Positions 18,340 to 27,073 of a stretch of DNA of 64,000 nucleotides are shown in pieces (within the stretch, counting starts at the first letter, position 1; each line of letters begins with the position of its first letter). The translations under genes and the position numbers were made by a program. Source of the stretch: Jiella pacifica (lineage in GTDB: Bacteria > Pseudomonadota > Alphaproteobacteria > Rhizobiales > Rhizobiaceae); assembly GCF_010500815.1 (NCBI RefSeq), contig NZ_JAAAMG010000010.1, positions 123,796 through 187,795 of the forward strand. The letters run 5' to 3'. The notes under the pieces are model-generated. The model did not search any database, was not told the DNA's origin, and saw only the letters and a list, made by a program, of their open reading frames with translations.

Positions 18340-19395
18340 TCACCCCCGCTCCTGGAGATCGCGCCGTGGCAGCTTCAGGAAGGCCGGCAGGATGGCGATC
18401 AGCAGCAACAGCCGGAAGATGTGATGGGTCGCGACATAGGCGGGGTCGTAGCCGAGTGAGAGCGCCATCGCGCTCATACCCTCGACGCCGCCAGGCGCGA
18501 AGGATACCCAGACCTGGCCGAAGGGCAGACCCAGAAACGTCGCCACGCCAAAGCTGACGAGACCCGAAAGCGCCACCGCGATGGTCGTCACCACGAGGCC
18601 GGCAAGGAAAAGGTCGCGCAACTGCGCGCGCGTGACCGAGGCAAAGCGTGCACCGATCACCGCGCCTGCGAGAGAGAAACCAATGAAGGTCAGGATCGTC
18701 GAAGGACGCCCCTCGAGCCAGCCAACGCCATGGCCGAGACCGCTGATGAAGACGCCGGCAAGAAGGAAGGCGGCGGGAACGCGCAGCCGGTCAAACACGA
18801 TGCCGCCCACGGCGGCGATGCCGATCAGAAGGATACTGATCGGCAGATCGAGCGTGTGCCGGGTCACGGCAGCGCCAGCACCACCGCTGCCCCCTTCGAC
18901 GAGTGCCACGAGCGGCGGGAGGGCGATGGTGATGATCAACAGGCGCAGGCTCTGGAGCACCATCACGAAGGGGATGTCGATTTTCGCTGCCGGTCGGTCG
19001 GCGGCAAGCGAGAGGCTGTAGGAGAGCGCGCCGGGAGAAGTCGCGAGCACCGCCGTCCCACCCGCCACGCCGAAGACGCGCTTCAGCACGGTCGAGGAGA
19101 TCGTCATCACCGCGATCATGGTTGCAGTGAGCGCGATGAGGCTCAAGGGAAAGCGCAGGACATCGGTGAGGAAGTGGGTCGTCACCCCCGCCCCGAGCGT
19201 CACGCCGATGGCCGTGAAGCCCAGATTGCGCAGCGTCGCCGGGACTTTCGGAGAAAAGCCCGCCGCCGCGAGGCCGGTGACCGCGATGGTTGAGCCGACC
19301 AGCGGCCCGGCCGGCACACCGAGAGCCTGAAACAGAGCGGCGCCGCAAAGTGCGGCGCCGATAGCCAGAAGAACCGGCCGGTAGGCTGTGATCAT
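18340..19395 (-). CDS. AbrB family membrane protein (putative transporter/ammonia monooxygenase regulator-like)
   Basis: A 351-residue integral membrane protein with about 10 helices arranged as two similar halves, the layout of the AbrB/PF05145 family. Repeated features are a Pro-Gly-containing turn in each half (ATSPGALSYSLSLAAD near 120 and FAPGGVEGMSAMALSLG near 300). The family often accompanies tripartite tricarboxylate transporters, and here its ATG overlaps the tctA stop by 4 bases. Function is not established; a role in export or in assisting TctAB is inference. Between it and the convergent ROK gene are 175 bases without a recognisable gene. Confidence 0.8.
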   Translation of the reverse strand: MITAYRPVLLAIGAALCGAALFQALGVPAGPLVGSTIAVTGLAAAGFSPKVPATLRNLGFTAIGVTLGAGVTTHFLTDVLRFPLSLIALTATMIAVMTISSTVLKRVFGVAGGTAVLATSPGALSYSLSLAADRPAAKIDIPFVMVLQSLRLLIITIALPPLVALVEGGSGGAGAAVTRHTLDLPISILLIGIAAVGGIVFDRLRVPAAFLLAGVFISGLGHGVGWLEGRPSTILTFIGFSLAGAVIGARFASVTRAQLRDLFLAGLVVTTIAVALSGLVSFGVATFLGLPFGQVWVSFAPGGVEGMSAMALSLGYDPAYVATHHIFRLLLLIAILPAFLKLPRRDLQERG

Positions 19396-20915
19396 GCAGG
19401 CGCCTTCGGTGACTCGTCCTCGCCGCGGCTACGCCGCATCCGGCCGACGACGATCGGCACGACGATGACGAGCAGCGCCAGGATGTAGAGGATCACACTG
19501 TTCCAGGAGGTCAACAGGATCGACCAGTCGCCGCCGGAAATCGACAGAGCGCGGCGCAGATTGTCCTCGAACAGGCCACCGAGCACGAAGCCGAGAATGA
19601 CCGGCGCGAGCGAGAACTGCAGCTTGCGCAGGAACCAGCCGAAGACGCCGAGCAGGGTGATCATGTAGAGGTCATGCGGGTTGGACACCACCGAATAGAC
19701 GCCGATGAAGGCCAAAACCGCGATCAGCGGGGTCAGGAACTGCTGCGGGATGGTCAGCATCCGGGCGAACAGCCCGACCAGCGGCAGGTTGATGATCAAG
19801 AGCGCGACATTGCCAATATACATCGAGGCGATGAGGCCCCAGGCGATTTCCGGGCGCTGCTGGAACATCAGCGGGCCGGGTGTGACGTTGAACAGGAGCA
19901 ACGCCCCGAGGAGGATGGCTGTCGTTCCGGACCCGGGAATGCCGAGGGTCAGCATCGGCACCATGGCGCCGCCGGCAGACGCGTTGTTGGCCGCTTCCGG
20001 CGCCGCGAGGCCGCGCATGTCGCCCTCGCCGAACTTCGAGGAGTCGCGCGCCGCACGTTTCTCCGCGCCATAGGCGACGGCGGAGGCGACCGAGGCGCCG
20101 GTGCCCGGCAGGATGCCGATGAAGAAGCCGATCATCGAACCGCGCAGGATCGTCCACTTGACGAAGGCGAGGTCCTTCATCGTCACGAAGCTCTTGTCGA
20201 TCTTCAGCGTCTTGAGCGTTCCGGCGGCCTGCTGTTCGACGAGGTGGATCAGCTCGGCCATGCCGAAGAGGCCGATGACCACGACCAGGAAGTCGATGCC
20301 GGCGAGAATGTCGGGAATGCCGAAGGTGAAGCGCGCGACGCCGGTATTGGCGTCGATGCCGATGGAGGCGAGCATCAGCCCGATGACGGCGGCGAGCAGC
20401 GTCTTCACCGGGTTCGACCCGACCAGCGAGGCCAGCGAGGCGAAGGCGAATACCATCAGAGCCACGTAGTCCGACGGCGAGAAGTGGATCGCGTAGGAGG
20501 CGAGCGCCGGACCGAAGAAGCTCATCAGGACGACCGCGAAGGTGCCGCCGACGAAGGAGGCGATGGCCGAGAGCGACAGGGCCTTGCCGGCCTCGCCGTT
20601 GCGGGCCATCGGATTGCCGTCGAGCGTCGTCATCACGGCGCCGGCGTCGCCGGGAACGTTGAGCAGAATCGACGAGATGCGGCCGCCATACTCGGCGCCG
20701 TAATAGATGCCGGCGAGAAGAATGATGGCCGATTCCGGCTTGAAGCCGAGACCGTAGGCGATCGGCAGGAGGATCGCCACGCCGTTGATCGGGCCGATGC
20801 CCGGCAAGGCGCCGATCAGCGTGCCGGCGAAGCAACCGGCGAGAACGAGGAAGAGGTTGAAGGGGTCGAGGGCAACCTCGAAGCCCGATGCAAGACCGGA
20901 AAAGACAGCGTCCAT
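19392..20915 (-). CDS. tctA: Tripartite tricarboxylate transporter, large permease TctA
   Basis: A 507-residue permease of about 12 helices. Family signatures are GTLIGALPGIGPINGVAILLP near the N-terminus (residues about 34-54) and the second-half repeat IGILPGTGASVASAVAYG. The central APEAANNASAGGAMVPMLTL stretch is the most conserved part of the family. With TctB it moves citrate or another carboxylate delivered by TctC. It starts 8 bases after tctB and is coupled to the AbrB gene. Confidence 0.95.
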   Translation of the reverse strand: MDAVFSGLASGFEVALDPFNLFLVLAGCFAGTLIGALPGIGPINGVAILLPIAYGLGFKPESAIILLAGIYYGAEYGGRISSILLNVPGDAGAVMTTLDGNPMARNGEAGKALSLSAIASFVGGTFAVVLMSFFGPALASYAIHFSPSDYVALMVFAFASLASLVGSNPVKTLLAAVIGLMLASIGIDANTGVARFTFGIPDILAGIDFLVVVIGLFGMAELIHLVEQQAAGTLKTLKIDKSFVTMKDLAFVKWTILRGSMIGFFIGILPGTGASVASAVAYGAEKRAARDSSKFGEGDMRGLAAPEAANNASAGGAMVPMLTLGIPGSGTTAILLGALLLFNVTPGPLMFQQRPEIAWGLIASMYIGNVALLIINLPLVGLFARMLTIPQQFLTPLIAVLAFIGVYSVVSNPHDLYMITLLGVFGWFLRKLQFSLAPVILGFVLGGLFEDNLRRALSISGGDWSILLTSWNSVILYILALLVIVVPIVVGRMRRSRGEDESPKAPA

Positions 20916-20923
20916 GGTTCAGC

Positions 20924-21364
20924 TCACCTAAAAATCGTCAGGACGCCAGCAGGCAGGTTGAGTTCGAGCAGCTTCGTGCAGAGGAAGTAGCCGACGACGC
21001 CGATGCCCGCGCTGAAGGCCAGCGCCGGCACGAGCTTGGCGCCGAGCATCAGCGACAGCGCCATGCAGAAGGCGAAGGTCGCGATGATGAAGCCGAGCGG
21101 CTGGAAGAGATAGGAGTATCCGAACAGCATCACGACGAGCGCCGCAAGCCGGCCCCAGGTCTTGGCCGGCAGGCCGAGGCTGGCGACGTCGGGTCTTGCG
21201 AGGATAAAGAGGATGCACGGGATCGCGACGAGGCCGAGGATGCGGGGCCAGCTTTCCGGCCCGAGCGGGTCGTATTGGAACGGGGCGTGGATGACTGTGA
21301 AGGCGATGATCGTATAGCCGATCGCCACCACCAGAAGCACGCCGGCGAAAATCCGGTCGGCCAT
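20924..21364 (-). CDS. tctB: Tripartite tricarboxylate transporter, small permease TctB
   Basis: A 146-residue membrane protein with four hydrophobic helices, the size and topology of TctB. Start at 21364 (MADRIFAGVLL) follows CGGAG 7 bases upstream; the frame reaches 18 codons further but that part is not membrane-like. The pattern PLGPESWPRILG after the first helix is the TctB family signature (P-x-x-x-P-x-x-x-A/G). It sits between the hairpin after tctC and tctA. Confidence 0.9.
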   Translation of the reverse strand: MADRIFAGVLLVVAIGYTIIAFTVIHAPFQYDPLGPESWPRILGLVAIPCILFILARPDVASLGLPAKTWGRLAALVVMLFGYSYLFQPLGFIIATFAFCMALSLMLGAKLVPALAFSAGIGVVGYFLCTKLLELNLPAGVLTIFR

Positions 21365-21486
21365 GGAATGCTCCGAGAAAAGCGAGAAAGCCGGGCGAAG
21401 CTGCCGCACGAACGGCACGGCCCTTTGCCTGTGCCGCCGCGCGGATCTGGCGGCCCTTCGCGTGTGAAAACGAAATCAAGCATGCC

Positions 21487-21532
21487 GTGCGGGCCGCGCC
21501 GACCCTCGAAAAGGTTCGGACGCGGCCCGCAC
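21487..21532 (-). other. Strong RNA hairpin between tctC and tctB
   Basis: Arms GTGCGGGCCGCG (21487-21498) and CGCGGCCCGCAC (21521-21532) pair perfectly over 12 bases, and the inner CCGACC/GGTTCGG lengthens the stem. There is no T-run, so it is not a standard intrinsic terminator. Placed 15 bases after the tctC stop, it most likely protects the abundant binding-protein mRNA or lowers expression of the permease genes behind it. The same arrangement recurs in both ABC importers of this window. Confidence 0.65.
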
Positions 21533-21547
21533 GTCAGTCCGGGAGGA

Positions 21548-22516
21548 CTATTCGATCAGGCCGGCTTCCTTGGCGATGCCGGTCATGCGCTCGACGCGCT
21601 TCTTCATGTCGGCGTCCATCTCCTTGCCCGACAGATCGAGCGGCAGGAGGCCCTTGTCCTTGACGAGAGCGGCCCATTCATCGGTCTTGTAGGCCGCCTG
21701 GAAGGCCTCGACCCACTTGTTGTAAGCCGCGTCAGGAACGGCCTTGCCCATGTAGAAGCCGCGCACGATCGGCCAGACGGCCTCGTAGCCGAGTTCCTTG
21801 GCGGTCGGGATGTCGGCGAAGGGGGCCGGCAGTCGCTCGTCGCTCATGGCGGCCAGGATGCGCATTTCGCCCGTGCCGAGGTGCGAGACCATTTCGCCGA
21901 CGTCGCCGGTATAGACCTGGATCGAACCGCCGAGCAGGCCGGCAATCGCGTCGCCGCCGCCATCGAAGGCGACGTAACGCATCTGGCGCGGGTTGAGTCC
22001 CTCCGACTTCATCAGGATGGCGGCCTTCATCCAGTCCTGCGACCCGACCGAGCCGCCGGCGCCCATGACGATGCCGCCCGGATTCTCCTTGAGGGCCTTC
22101 ATCAGGTCTTCGAGAGTCTTGTACGGGCTGTCGTCGCGCACGATGACGGCGCCGTAGTCGGTGCCGGCGGTCGCCAGGAACCGAACGTCATTGGCGCCCC
22201 ACTGGCCGTATTTGCCGGTCGCCATGTTGAGGAGCGAGCCCGAGGAGAAGGCCACGATGGCGTTCGGATCGTCGGTGCGGGTCGTGTTGAACAGGTTGAT
22301 CGCCACGGCGCCGATACCGCCGGGCATGAAGGTCACCTGCATCGGGCCGTCGAACTGCTTTTCCAGGCCCTGCTGCGCGATGCGGCAGGTCAGATCAAAG
22401 CCGCCGCCGGGCTTGGCCGGGGCCACGCATTCGGGCCGGTCGATTTCCTGGGCGAATGCCGGCGTGATGACGACGCTGGCGAAAAGCAAGGCGGCTGTGG
22501 TTCTGAAGAATGTCAC
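21548..22516 (-). CDS. tctC: Tripartite tricarboxylate transporter solute-binding protein TctC
   Basis: A 322-residue periplasmic protein of the TctC/Bug family with a signal peptide ending in TPAFAQ. The mature start reads RPECVAPAKPGGGFDLTCR, the family ligand-entry loop, and GGIGAVAIN follows. The start is GTG at 22516 with GGGAGGA about 8 bases upstream; the frame extends 79 codons further but without a signal or similarity. The ligand is probably a di- or tricarboxylate by family. First gene of a tctCBA-abrB unit that diverges from tctDE. Confidence 0.93.
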   Translation of the reverse strand: MTFFRTTAALLFASVVITPAFAQEIDRPECVAPAKPGGGFDLTCRIAQQGLEKQFDGPMQVTFMPGGIGAVAINLFNTTRTDDPNAIVAFSSGSLLNMATGKYGQWGANDVRFLATAGTDYGAVIVRDDSPYKTLEDLMKALKENPGGIVMGAGGSVGSQDWMKAAILMKSEGLNPRQMRYVAFDGGGDAIAGLLGGSIQVYTGDVGEMVSHLGTGEMRILAAMSDERLPAPFADIPTAKELGYEAVWPIVRGFYMGKAVPDAAYNKWVEAFQAAYKTDEWAALVKDKGLLPLDLSGKEMDADMKKRVERMTGIAKEAGLIE

Positions 22517-22666
22517 TGTTGGGTCCTCCCATCGATTTTTAACCGGTGAGAGAGGTTTGCCGGCTAGAATAGCCCCGGAAATCCGTGTCGTGATGGCCGT
22601 CGGCGAGCGCAGCCCTCCTGCCAGGCCGCGGCACCGCCCTCTCTCCCATTCGCTCCGTACAAGGTC

Positions 22667-22708
22667 ACGCTGACCCTGACTTGACGTCAAGCTGACACGA
22701 AGCTGACA
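22667..22708. promoter_or_regulatory. Four 11-bp-phased repeats, probable TctD binding array
   Basis: Four 9-base units begin at 22667 (ACGCTGACC), 22678 (GACTTGACG), 22689 (AAGCTGACA) and 22700 (AAGCTGACA), each exactly 11 bases after the last. The shared core is (C/T)TGAC. Tandem direct repeats at helical phase are the usual target of OmpR-type response regulators, which bind as head-to-tail dimers. They stand 94 bases before tctD and 151 bases before tctC, so one array could serve both directions. Confidence 0.65.
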
Positions 22709-22801
22709 AGCCAATCCACGGTTGGGTATGGGACGCATGCTGCATTGCGGCACATCAGCTCGCTTCTCAAACCGCCCAAGCCCGGCTAACCATCAAGCGT
22801 C

Positions 22802-23473
22802 ATGCGAATTCTTCTTGTCGAGGACAGCCGCGAGCTGTCCGAAGCCCTCATCGACCGCTTTCGCGGCGAAGGCCATGCGATCGATCTCGAATCCGACGGA
22901 GCCGAGGCGGATTCGATTTTGCGCCATGCCAGCTTCGACGTCGTCATTCTCGACATCAACCTGCCCTCGATGAGCGGCTACGAAGTTCTGCGGGCAATGC
23001 GGGCGCGCGGCGACCGCACGCCGGTCATGGTGCTGACGGCGCGGTCGGAGATCGACGACAGGATCGTCGGGCTCGACATCGGGGCCGACGACTACATGGT
23101 GAAGCCCTTTGATTTCAGGGAGATTTCCGCCCGTTGTCGGGCGCTGGTCAGGCGGCGCTCGGGCGAAGCCAGCAATGTCTTCGTCCAAGGGAACTTCACC
23201 TTCGATCGCCGCGCCCGGAGCGCCTCGCTCGCCGGTGTCGATCTGGAGCTTCGCCACCGCGAAGTGCAGGTGCTGGAGCTTTTTCTCGGCCAGCTCGGCC
23301 GGGTTCTTACCAAGGACGAGGTCGCCGACCGGGTCTACAGCTTCGACGAAGCGCCGAGCCTCAACGCCGTGGAGCAGACGATGACGAGGCTGCGCAAAAA
23401 GCTCGAGGGTTCACCCGTCACGATCCGGACCATCCGCGGTCTCGGCTACATCGCCAGCATTCGCGAGGATTGA
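22802..23473 (+). CDS. tctD: OmpR-family response regulator TctD
   Basis: A 223-residue two-domain regulator. The receiver domain (1-115) has the acidic pocket Asp8, phospho-acceptor Asp51 (VILDINLP), Thr79 and Lys101 (MVKPF). The C-terminal winged helix (about 130-220) has LRHREVQVLELFLG and ends in TIRGLGYIAS, typical of OmpR/TctD. It diverges from tctC and precedes the kinase by 80 bases. I infer that it activates tctCBA when its ligand is present, as TctD does in Salmonella. Confidence 0.93.
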   Translation: MRILLVEDSRELSEALIDRFRGEGHAIDLESDGAEADSILRHASFDVVILDINLPSMSGYEVLRAMRARGDRTPVMVLTARSEIDDRIVGLDIGADDYMVKPFDFREISARCRALVRRRSGEASNVFVQGNFTFDRRARSASLAGVDLELRHREVQVLELFLGQLGRVLTKDEVADRVYSFDEAPSLNAVEQTMTRLRKKLEGSPVTIRTIRGLGYIASIRED

Positions 23474-23553
23474 TCCGTGCGCCCAGGAAATCCGGTTCAG
23501 CCGTCGTGGAAGCCCGGCCGCAAGGCTGAGCACCCATCCGCCTGCGAGGGGAG

Positions 23554-25008
23554 ATGAGCGAGGCGCTGACGTCGCTCGCCGCATCCGCCCCAACAGGCCG
23601 ACGGCGCGCTTATTCGCTCCGCAGGCGGCTGATGGTCGTCTCCATAGCTGCTTTCACCGTGCTGATTGCCCTGCTGTCGGTCGCACTGTGGATCTATGCG
23701 CGCAGCTCGGCAAACCAGACCTACGATCTTCTTCTGCGCGGCGCCGCGATCGCGATGCTGGAGCGCATCACCGTCACGCCGGAAGGGATCGACATCGACC
23801 TGCCGCCGTCGGCGCTGGAGATCCTCGCCCTCGACGAGGACGACCGCGTCTTCTACCGCATCTTCGACGCCGACGGCAAAACGCTGACCGGAACCCCGGA
23901 CCTTCCGTCGCGAAGCTTCATCGACGATGAGCCGCCCCTGCAGGAGCCAGTGTTTTTCGACAGCGACTATAGCGGCGAGACGGTACGCTTCGTCGTCAAC
24001 GGGCGCACGCTCCTCAGTGCCGACAAGCCGCAGTGGATCGGCGTCCAGATCGGTCAGACGCGGATTGCCCGCAAAGCCATGGAGCGGGATCTCATCCTCA
24101 AGAGCCTCGTGCCGCTGGCGGCCCTGTCGATCGCCGGGCTGATCATGGCGCGTGCCGGGATCGGCTTCGCCATGCGGCCGCTCGCCGGGATCGAGCGGGA
24201 CATCCGCGAACGCCAGTCGGGCGATTTGAAGCCGCTGGACGCCATGCCACCGCGCGAAGTCGAGAGCCTGATCACGGCGATCAACGGCTTCATGCGCCGC
24301 CTCGAGCTGTCGCGCGAACAGGCGGAATCCTTCATCGCGGACGTCGCCCATCAGATGCGCACGTCGCTGGCGGCTCTCTACAGCCACCTCGAAGCGGCTG
24401 CTCAAACCGGCGAGGCGGGGGCCGCCGCGGTCCTGCGCGCCCGCGACCAGGCGCGCAGAACCACGCGGTTGACCAACCAGCTCCTCAGCCACGCCATGGT
24501 GATTCATCGCGCCGACAAGGAGATGTTCGAGCCGGTCGATCTCAGAGCTCTCGTGCGACGTCTGACGGAGGAGATCGTGCAGGACGACGCCTCGAAGGAC
24601 ATCGACCTCTCCGTCGAGCTACCGCCGCCGCCGGCCGTCGCAACGGTCACCGGGGACGCGATCGCGATCCGCGAGGCGCTGCGCAATCTCATCGACAATG
24701 CCGTGCGGCACGGACCGCCAGACAACCGGATCACCCTGCGTGTGGAGGCGACGACGCTCGACGGGCGTCCGGCCTTCGCCATCGGCGTCGACGATTCCGG
24801 GCCCGGCATCGCCGATGCCGAGAAGCGAAAGGTGCTCGAGCGGTTTTATTCGAACGGGCCAAACGGTGGCTCCGGCATTGGCCTCGCCATCGTCGCCGCG
24901 GTGGCGGAAGTTCACAAGGGTCGTTTCGACCTTGCGGACCGCCATCCTGGATTGAGCGCGACGATCACCCTGCCCGAGACGCCGCCGCCGGACATGGAGG
25001 TCGCATGA
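23554..25008 (+). CDS. tctE: Sensor histidine kinase TctE
   Basis: A 484-residue kinase. Order: cytoplasmic N-tail, membrane helix about 27-48, periplasmic sensor about 50-181, second helix about 182-204, HAMP-like linker, then H box FIADVAHQMRTSL (His266), N box NLIDNAVRHG, G1 DDSGPGIAD, F box LERFY and G2 GSGIGLAIV. The residue after RT in the H box is Ser instead of the usual Pro. Start at 23554 has GAGGGGAG nearly touching the ATG. The stop overlaps the next gene by 4 bases, which ties it to a periplasmic binding protein. Confidence 0.92.
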   Translation: MSEALTSLAASAPTGRRRAYSLRRRLMVVSIAAFTVLIALLSVALWIYARSSANQTYDLLLRGAAIAMLERITVTPEGIDIDLPPSALEILALDEDDRVFYRIFDADGKTLTGTPDLPSRSFIDDEPPLQEPVFFDSDYSGETVRFVVNGRTLLSADKPQWIGVQIGQTRIARKAMERDLILKSLVPLAALSIAGLIMARAGIGFAMRPLAGIERDIRERQSGDLKPLDAMPPREVESLITAINGFMRRLELSREQAESFIADVAHQMRTSLAALYSHLEAAAQTGEAGAAAVLRARDQARRTTRLTNQLLSHAMVIHRADKEMFEPVDLRALVRRLTEEIVQDDASKDIDLSVELPPPPAVATVTGDAIAIREALRNLIDNAVRHGPPDNRITLRVEATTLDGRPAFAIGVDDSGPGIADAEKRKVLERFYSNGPNGGSGIGLAIVAAVAEVHKGRFDLADRHPGLSATITLPETPPPDMEVA

Positions 25009-26069
25009 CGGGCAGGAGCCGTGCGGCGACAGGAGCCGCCTGCGTTCTTCTCGCGATCATGGCTTTGTCGTTCCTGCTCTTCGAGCAGCGATCGAGCGCG
25101 CCGGAACGCGTCGTCCTCGACGTCTGGAGCGCGACCGACAAGACGGCCATGTCGGCGATCGTAGACGGGTTTACGGCCGCTCATCCGAGCATTGCCATCA
25201 ACTATACGGAGTACAATACTTCGGAGCTCCAAGAGGCGGTTCTCGCGGCCCGCGAGAAGCCCGATCTCGTCATTTCTTCCGCCATGGATCTCCAGGTACA
25301 GCTGGTCAATCTCGGCCTCGCAAGCCCAGTAGAGGACGTCCCCCCGACGCCGACCTGGTCTCGCTGGCGCGAAGAACTCTTCGGCTTCACGCAGGAACCG
25401 GTGGCGCTCCTCTACAATCGCAAGGCCTTTGCGGATCACCCGCTGCCCGACACACGCTCCGAACTCGCCAGCATGATCCGCGACGAGCCGGCCTTCTTCA
25501 ATGGGCGCGTAGGGACATATGACGTCGCCCTGTCCGGCGTCGGCTACATGTTCGCCACCCAGGACGCCCAGCGCGGCTTCCAGGCCTCGCGGCTGGTGGA
25601 ATCCCTTGGCCGTGCGAAAGCGAAGATCTACTGCTGCACCAACGACATGGTGCAGGAGGTCGCCTCCGGCGATCTCGTCCTCGCCTACAACGTCATCGGC
25701 TCCTATGCGCTCGAACAGGTGCGCCAGGACCCCCGGCTCGGGATCCTCCTTCTCAGCGACTATGCGCTGGTCTTCACGCGCTCGGTGCTCGTGACCAAGG
25801 CCTCCGACGCCAAGGAAGCGGCCGGCGACTTCGTCAGGTTTCTGCTGTCGGACGACGGCCAGGCTCTGGTCGACAAGGGCTCGTCGCTGTTCCCGCTGAT
25901 TGAGAGCTTCGGCAAGGGGCAGGCCTTCGTCGAGAGCCGGTTCGAAGGAAGCACGTCGTTCCTGCCGATCCGCTTGCGGCCGAGCCTCCTGACCTGGCTC
26001 GACGAGAGAAAGAAGGCTAAATTCCTGCGGGATTGGCGGGGGTCGATCAATGGACGCTCGATCAACTGA
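25005..26069 (+). CDS. Periplasmic binding protein cotranscribed with the TctDE sensor pair
   Basis: A 354-residue extracellular solute-binding protein of the iron/thiamine/phosphonate (class II, AfuA-like) type. A membrane-anchoring or signal helix covers residues about 7-25 (AACVLLAIMALSFLLF). Recognisable blocks are VVLDVWSATDKTAMSAI, the PDLVISSAMD stretch and GDLVLAYNVIGSYAL. The start overlaps the tctE stop (ATGA); longer readings in this frame overlap tctE and are rejected. No ABC permease or ATPase follows. I infer that it acts as a ligand receptor feeding the TctE sensor domain rather than as a transport component. Confidence 0.85.
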   Translation: MTGRSRAATGAACVLLAIMALSFLLFEQRSSAPERVVLDVWSATDKTAMSAIVDGFTAAHPSIAINYTEYNTSELQEAVLAAREKPDLVISSAMDLQVQLVNLGLASPVEDVPPTPTWSRWREELFGFTQEPVALLYNRKAFADHPLPDTRSELASMIRDEPAFFNGRVGTYDVALSGVGYMFATQDAQRGFQASRLVESLGRAKAKIYCCTNDMVQEVASGDLVLAYNVIGSYALEQVRQDPRLGILLLSDYALVFTRSVLVTKASDAKEAAGDFVRFLLSDDGQALVDKGSSLFPLIESFGKGQAFVESRFEGSTSFLPIRLRPSLLTWLDERKKAKFLRDWRGSINGRSIN

Positions 26070-26259
26070 TCCGGAAGAGCCGGATCGGCTGAAGATGCAG
26101 GGCGCAGGACGCGACCGTCTCGCTCACGGGGATGTCTGCGCCGATCCTTAGGCCCGGCGTCGCTGCGAAAGAGCTGTTGGAACTGCCTTCGAAAGTGAAC
26201 GCGGCGATCGAGCCGCTCTCGTCGCCGAAGCGGACACGATCGCCGATCCGCGGCCTCCT
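26070..26259 (-). other. Intergenic stretch with an open frame continuing past the SDR stop
   Basis: On the minus strand the frame stays open for about 59 codons directly after the SDR stop codon, in the same frame, with coding-like GC-rich third positions (for example DRVRFGDESGSIAAF). I do not recognise the peptide. It could be the relic of a C-terminal extension or of another gene, or chance in GC-rich DNA. No terminator is evident between the binding protein and the convergent SDR. Confidence 0.25.
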
Positions 26260-26991
26260 TCAGACCTGCTTCATCCCGCCGTCGACGCAGAGTTCCGCAC
26301 CGGTTATGAAGCTCGCCTCGTCACTGAGTAGGAAGAGCGTTGCGGACGCCACCTCCTCGGGGCGCGCCATGCGGCCCAGTGGAATCGGCGCGACCAGCTT
26401 CGCACGTCCTTCTTCCGGCACGGCCGCCATCATCTCCGTATCTGTCGGGCCAGGTGCCACGACGTTGACGCGGATGCCCCGAGGTGCGAGTTCCGCGGCC
26501 CAGGAACGGGCATAGGATCGGACCGCCGCCTTCGTGGCTGCATAGGTGCTGTAGGGCGGGATGCCCATGACGTCCGCGATCGATCCCATCAGGACCACCG
26601 AAGCTCCCTCGCTCATCGCGGGCAAGGCCGCCTTCAAGCCGAACATCATGCCGCGCACATTCACCGCGAAGTGGCGATCGAAGTGCTCGAGGGTTTGATC
26701 GGCAATCGTGGCCGGCTCCGAGAGACCGGCGTTCAAAACGAGCAGATCCAGGCGCCCTCGCGCTTCCATCACGGACGCGACGACGCGCGACAGATCCTCC
26801 AACGCGCTGGCATCGGCGACGAGACCGCGAGCACCTCCGCCGAGTTTGCGAGCGGCGTCCTCGACCTGGTCGGCCCGTCGCCCGGTCAGGAAAACGGTTG
26901 CCCCTTCGCTCGACAGACGTTCGGCGATCGCCAGTCCGATGCCCTTTGCGCCCCCGACCACGAGGGCGGTCTTGTTCTCAACTCTTGCCAT
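26260..26991 (-). CDS. SDR family NAD(P)-dependent oxidoreductase
   Basis: A 243-residue short-chain dehydrogenase. The cofactor loop is VVGGAKGIGLAIAE (Gly-rich TGxxxGxG with Thr replaced by Gly), NAG at about 90 (LVLNAGLSEP), the catalytic Ser in VVLMGSIADV, and YAATK with the catalytic Tyr and Lys. C-terminal FITGAELCVDGGMKQ is standard for 3-oxoacyl-reductase-like SDRs. Substrate unknown. It diverges from an HxlR regulator 82 bases away, the classic layout of an electrophile- or quinone-responsive regulator with its target gene. Confidence 0.9.
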   Translation of the reverse strand: MARVENKTALVVGGAKGIGLAIAERLSSEGATVFLTGRRADQVEDAARKLGGGARGLVADASALEDLSRVVASVMEARGRLDLLVLNAGLSEPATIADQTLEHFDRHFAVNVRGMMFGLKAALPAMSEGASVVLMGSIADVMGIPPYSTYAATKAAVRSYARSWAAELAPRGIRVNVVAPGPTDTEMMAAVPEEGRAKLVAPIPLGRMARPEEVASATLFLLSDEASFITGAELCVDGGMKQV

Positions 26992-27026
26992 CGCAAATGC
27001 TCCTTGTTCAGCGACGGCATCCAGAT

Positions 27027-27039
27027 ATACGATTGGTAT
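27027..27039. promoter_or_regulatory. Operator-like inverted repeat between SDR and HxlR genes
   Basis: ATAC-N5-GTAT (27027-27039) lies in the middle of the 82-base divergent gap, within an AT-rich stretch that also flanks it with GAT on one side and CTA on the other. HxlR-type regulators bind short palindromes with TAC/GTA arms. It would control both genes. Confidence 0.4.
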
Positions 27040-27073
27040 CTAGTCACAAGAACGCACTTTGAAGAGCCTAGAT

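Noticed and set aside
19674..20990. Long plus-strand open frame of about 438 codons rich in Arg, Glu and Asp
   Set aside because: It is the mirror of tctA and has no domain; the composition is typical for an antisense frame of a membrane protein gene.
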